DNA of 6,641 nucleotides, from NCBI GenBank assembly GCA_964421865.1, contig CAYQZH010000251.1:1-6641 (forward strand). Direction: 5' to 3'. Of the stretch, positions 4,555 through 6,641 are shown piece after piece. Source of the DNA: SBAX01 sp964421865 (lineage in GTDB: Bacteria > Planctomycetota > Phycisphaerae > UBA1845). The position numbers were made by a program, and so were the translations under genes. Position 1 is the stretch's first letter; the number at the start of each line of letters is the position of its first letter. The notes under the pieces were generated by a model. That model searched no databases. It was not told the DNA's origin and saw nothing but the letters and a program-made list of their open reading frames with translations.

Positions 4555-6641
4555 GTCGCTCCTCCGTCGCTTGACGCATTCGAGCGCCGCGGCTCGGCCT
4601 CGTCCGCCTCACACAAACCGTTCTCGCCCGGGTACTGCCACCCCGGCAGATGCACGTTCGTACAGCGATAGTCCATCGGCGGCGGTTTGGCTCGGCGATC
4701 GAGTAAGGCCAGCAGTCCTGTACGGATGAACGGATTTTTTCGGGGATTGAAGACTTCCCCGGTTTCTCGGGCGAGGGCCTCGTCGTCGGCGCCGCGAGCG
4801 AGTTCCAGCTTGAACAAGGCCCGCGAGTACGGGGCATCCTTGGCCATACTCCGCGCCCGGTCGTAACCGCGGCGAAGAGCTTCCCATTCGTCATCAAAGA
4901 CGCCGTTGCACAGCCCCACCTGATACGCGCGGTCGGCCGTCAAACCCTGATCGAACAGTTCGAAGATCACCGAATCTCCCAGTCCCAGCCGCTTCAGTTC
5001 TCCCGCCGCGGCAAAGCCCGGCAGAATCGCGTAGTCCAGCTCCGGCTGGTTGTATGTGCTCCTCTGTTGCCACTGGGACACTCGTTCGACGGAATCGAAC
5101 ACCGGGCCGTACGCGCGCACGTCATATCGTAAATCCAGGAAATACGTAAACTCCGCACCGCCTCCCCATTTCTCACCGAACACGCCGAGGGACGCGACGG
5201 GGCTTGTCTGAATTAGACGGAAGAGGCTGACGGCATTGCGTGTAGTCGCGGCCGCCTCTTCTTCGATCAAGGGGACGTAGCCCTTCTCGCGCTCGAACCA
5301 CCCTCGATTGAACTCCCGTGCATCGACTCCGAGCATCCGCATACCGACGCCCGCCGCCGAGAAGAGAACCGCCCCGCAGCGTCCTTCCCGATGAAGCGCG
5401 AATACGCGCTGGACCGCGTTAGTGAGCTGATCGATATTCGCGCGGGTCCATACGTTACCCCGCAGCGGACTGTTGAAAACGATACTCGTCACACGATCAC
5501 CGGGCGACGGCTCGTAAAACTTCAGGTCCTGGTAGCAGCCGCGGTACTCACCCGTCTGCAGGTCCCACTCCGCCACCGGCGTGCGATAGTGCTTCCCATA
5601 TCCCAAGAGATGCGTAACGTCCCGCAGCTTCATTTCGTGGACCAGGGACGGCCTTCCCTTTCGGGGGCCGCGGTCACCATCCAGATCGAGCATGTCGAGC
5701 AGATGCGGGTCTTCGCTGTTTTCATCCTGCGCCCGGCGCACCAACTCGATCAACCCGTCGATGGTGAGATGGGCCGTCAGGGCGTCAAGCGCCTCAATCA
5801 AACCGACTTTGTAGCGCAGTCCCGCACGGGTAGAGATATTGATCTGCCCAGGGTCGGCAATGCGATCCTGAATCAGATCGAGTGCATACAGGAAAATAGG
5901 CAACACGTAGCGGCGAAAGGCCCGCCCGCCCGCATCCGCTGCACAGGCGACGTGCACAATCGACTCCGCGCTCTTGATCTTCCCCTCTCGCCGATCACAT
6001 TCCGCAGCCTCATACAGGGACCCGAAGTCCTTACGGGAAATCTCGCCGATCGGCGCATACTCCCCCGTTTGGGGATCGAGGACCGCCTTCGGCGTGGAGC
6101 CTGGATCGCCCCATTCATAGAAACCGCGCCGGGAGGAAGAACTGGCGCCGGTCCGTCCGTCGCTCTCCAACCTGGCGATCCAGTCCGGGTAATTCCGGCC
6201 GCCGCGCGTGTAGAGATTTCGCAGTCGATCGTCGGGCGGCAATGCCTCTCCGAAATGCCGCGCCGACTCCGTATAGGCCATGTGGCCGGTTTGATCGAGA
6301 ACTGTAAAGGGGTTGGCCGTGAACAGTTCCCAGATTCCCCCTAGTTGCACGAGGTCGCGCGACGACCGTACGTCCCACGAAATCATCGCGGCCATCGCCT
6401 GAAAAATCGGGTCCGTGATATAGCCGTGATGATCGGCATTCAACGCAATGACGGTCTTCTCCAGGATCTGATCCGCGAACACCACGCCGAAGGCAAACGT
6501 CTCCTGGGAAGCAGATTTCCCTCTCATCACATCAATGAGCCGGTTGGCGTCGAAGGGGAAATAGCCATGGACCGCGAGAAGTTTCTCGCGGAACACTTCC
6601 GAACGGAAAAGCTGGGCCAATTCTTCCGTCGTGTGCGACGA
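4551..6641 (-). CDS. 3-hydroxyacyl-CoA dehydrogenase / enoyl-CoA hydratase fusion (FadN/YusL-like), 5' partial
   Basis: Bifunctional HAD-ECH protein; the 5' end is cut by the window edge. The frame stays open to base 6641, and the visible product starts SSHTTEELAQ. The TTG at 6620, numbered here as residue 1, is an internal leucine, not a start. SSHTTEELA lines up with the HAD region that follows the Rossmann domain (SNTSSL...). AVHGYFPF (16-23) matches the HFFNP catalytic-His region, and HHGYITDP (64-71) matches GFIVNR. Two HAD C-terminal helical domains follow (about 62-125 and 195-300), separated by a GFY...QTGEY spacer. From about 375 an ECH domain follows: oxyanion stretch GMRMLGVDAREF (426-437), GGGAE with Glu490, and QPE with Glu527, the two catalytic glutamates. 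The domain order (HAD first, ECH last) is that of FadN, not FadB. About 130-140 N-terminal residues, including GxGxxG, should lie outside the window. The TGA overlaps the bcrC ATG, so it shares the operon. It could convert the dienoyl-CoA product or act in later beta-oxidation. The HAD active site is altered, so one activity may be changed. Confidence 0.8.
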   Translation of the reverse strand, partial: SSHTTEELAQLFRSEVFREKLLAVHGYFPFDANRLIDVMRGKSASQETFAFGVVFADQILEKTVIALNADHHGYITDPIFQAMAAMISWDVRSSRDLVQLGGIWELFTANPFTVLDQTGHMAYTESARHFGEALPPDDRLRNLYTRGGRNYPDWIARLESDGRTGASSSSRRGFYEWGDPGSTPKAVLDPQTGEYAPIGEISRKDFGSLYEAAECDRREGKIKSAESIVHVACAADAGGRAFRRYVLPIFLYALDLIQDRIADPGQINISTRAGLRYKVGLIEALDALTAHLTIDGLIELVRRAQDENSEDPHLLDMLDLDGDRGPRKGRPSLVHEMKLRDVTHLLGYGKHYRTPVAEWDLQTGEYRGCYQDLKFYEPSPGDRVTSIVFNSPLRGNVWTRANIDQLTNAVQRVFALHREGRCGAVLFSAAGVGMRMLGVDAREFNRGWFEREKGYVPLIEEEAAATTRNAVSLFRLIQTSPVASLGVFGEKWGGGAEFTYFLDLRYDVRAYGPVFDSVERVSQWQQRSTYNQPELDYAILPGFAAAGELKRLGLGDSVIFELFDQGLTADRAYQVGLCNGVFDDEWEALRRGYDRARSMAKDAPYSRALFKLELARGADDEALARETGEVFNPRKNPFIRTGLLALLDRRAKPPPMDYRCTNVHLPGWQYPGENGLCEADEAEPRRSNASSDGGAT
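4559..4565 (-). promoter_or_regulatory. Strong ribosome binding site of bcrC
   Basis: GGAGGAG at 4565-4559 on the minus strand lies four bases before ATG 4554 (six if only GGAGG is counted). It sits inside the 3' end of the upstream fusion gene, so the reductase can be translated at a high rate although the reading frames overlap. Confidence 0.7.

Noticed and set aside
6618..6620. TTG at 6620 as the start of the large fusion gene
   Set aside because: The frame is open to the window edge, and the residues before the TTG (SSHTTEE) match the conserved HAD segment, so translation begins outside the window.

Overview
The window carries the downstream end of a long minus-strand operon for anaerobic aromatic-ring reduction, followed at the left edge by the 3' tail of a plus-strand group II intron. 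The DNA is GC-rich (roughly 60% by eye). The genes suggest an anaerobic or facultatively anaerobic bacterium that degrades aromatic compounds through benzoyl-CoA. The intron points to Bacteria rather than a typical archaeon. I cannot name a phylum from the sequence.

Reading the minus strand from right to left: (1) 6641-4551, a large fusion protein cut at its 5' end by the window edge. Its N-terminal half is a 3-hydroxyacyl-CoA dehydrogenase (HAD) and its C-terminal half an enoyl-CoA hydratase (ECH), the FadN/YusL domain order. (2) 4554-3400, BcrC/BzdN-like. (3) 3357-2050, BcrB/BzdO-like. (4) 2046-1210, BcrA/BzdP-like. (5) 1198-386, BcrD/BzdQ-like. The last four make a complete class I, ATP-dependent benzoyl-CoA reductase in the order C-B-A-D, as in Thauera bcrCBAD and Azoarcus bzdNOPQ. 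The genes overlap by 4 nt or are separated by at most about 40 nt, so they are almost certainly one transcript, with its promoter outside the window to the right.

How they would work together: BcrA and BcrD are ASKHA-fold ATPases that share a [4Fe-4S] cluster and push low-potential electrons, normally from reduced ferredoxin, into the BcrB/BcrC module. That module binds benzoyl-CoA and reduces it to the cyclic dienoyl-CoA. The upstream fusion has the domain types needed to hydrate the diene and oxidise the resulting alcohol, or to do later beta-oxidation of the ring-opened product. Its HAD active site is divergent, so the exact step is open. No ferredoxin, dienoyl-CoA hydratase (Dch), 6-hydroxy dehydrogenase (Had) or ring hydrolase (Oah) of the classical kinds lies inside the window.

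Left edge: bases 58-90 and 94-127 on the plus strand fold as domains V and VI of a group II intron, most like class C, with a bulged branch-point A at 123 and a predicted 3' splice junction at 130/131. The rest of the intron, including any reverse transcriptase, lies outside the window. Bases 131-385 separate the intron from the end of the operon and hold no gene or terminator I can support.
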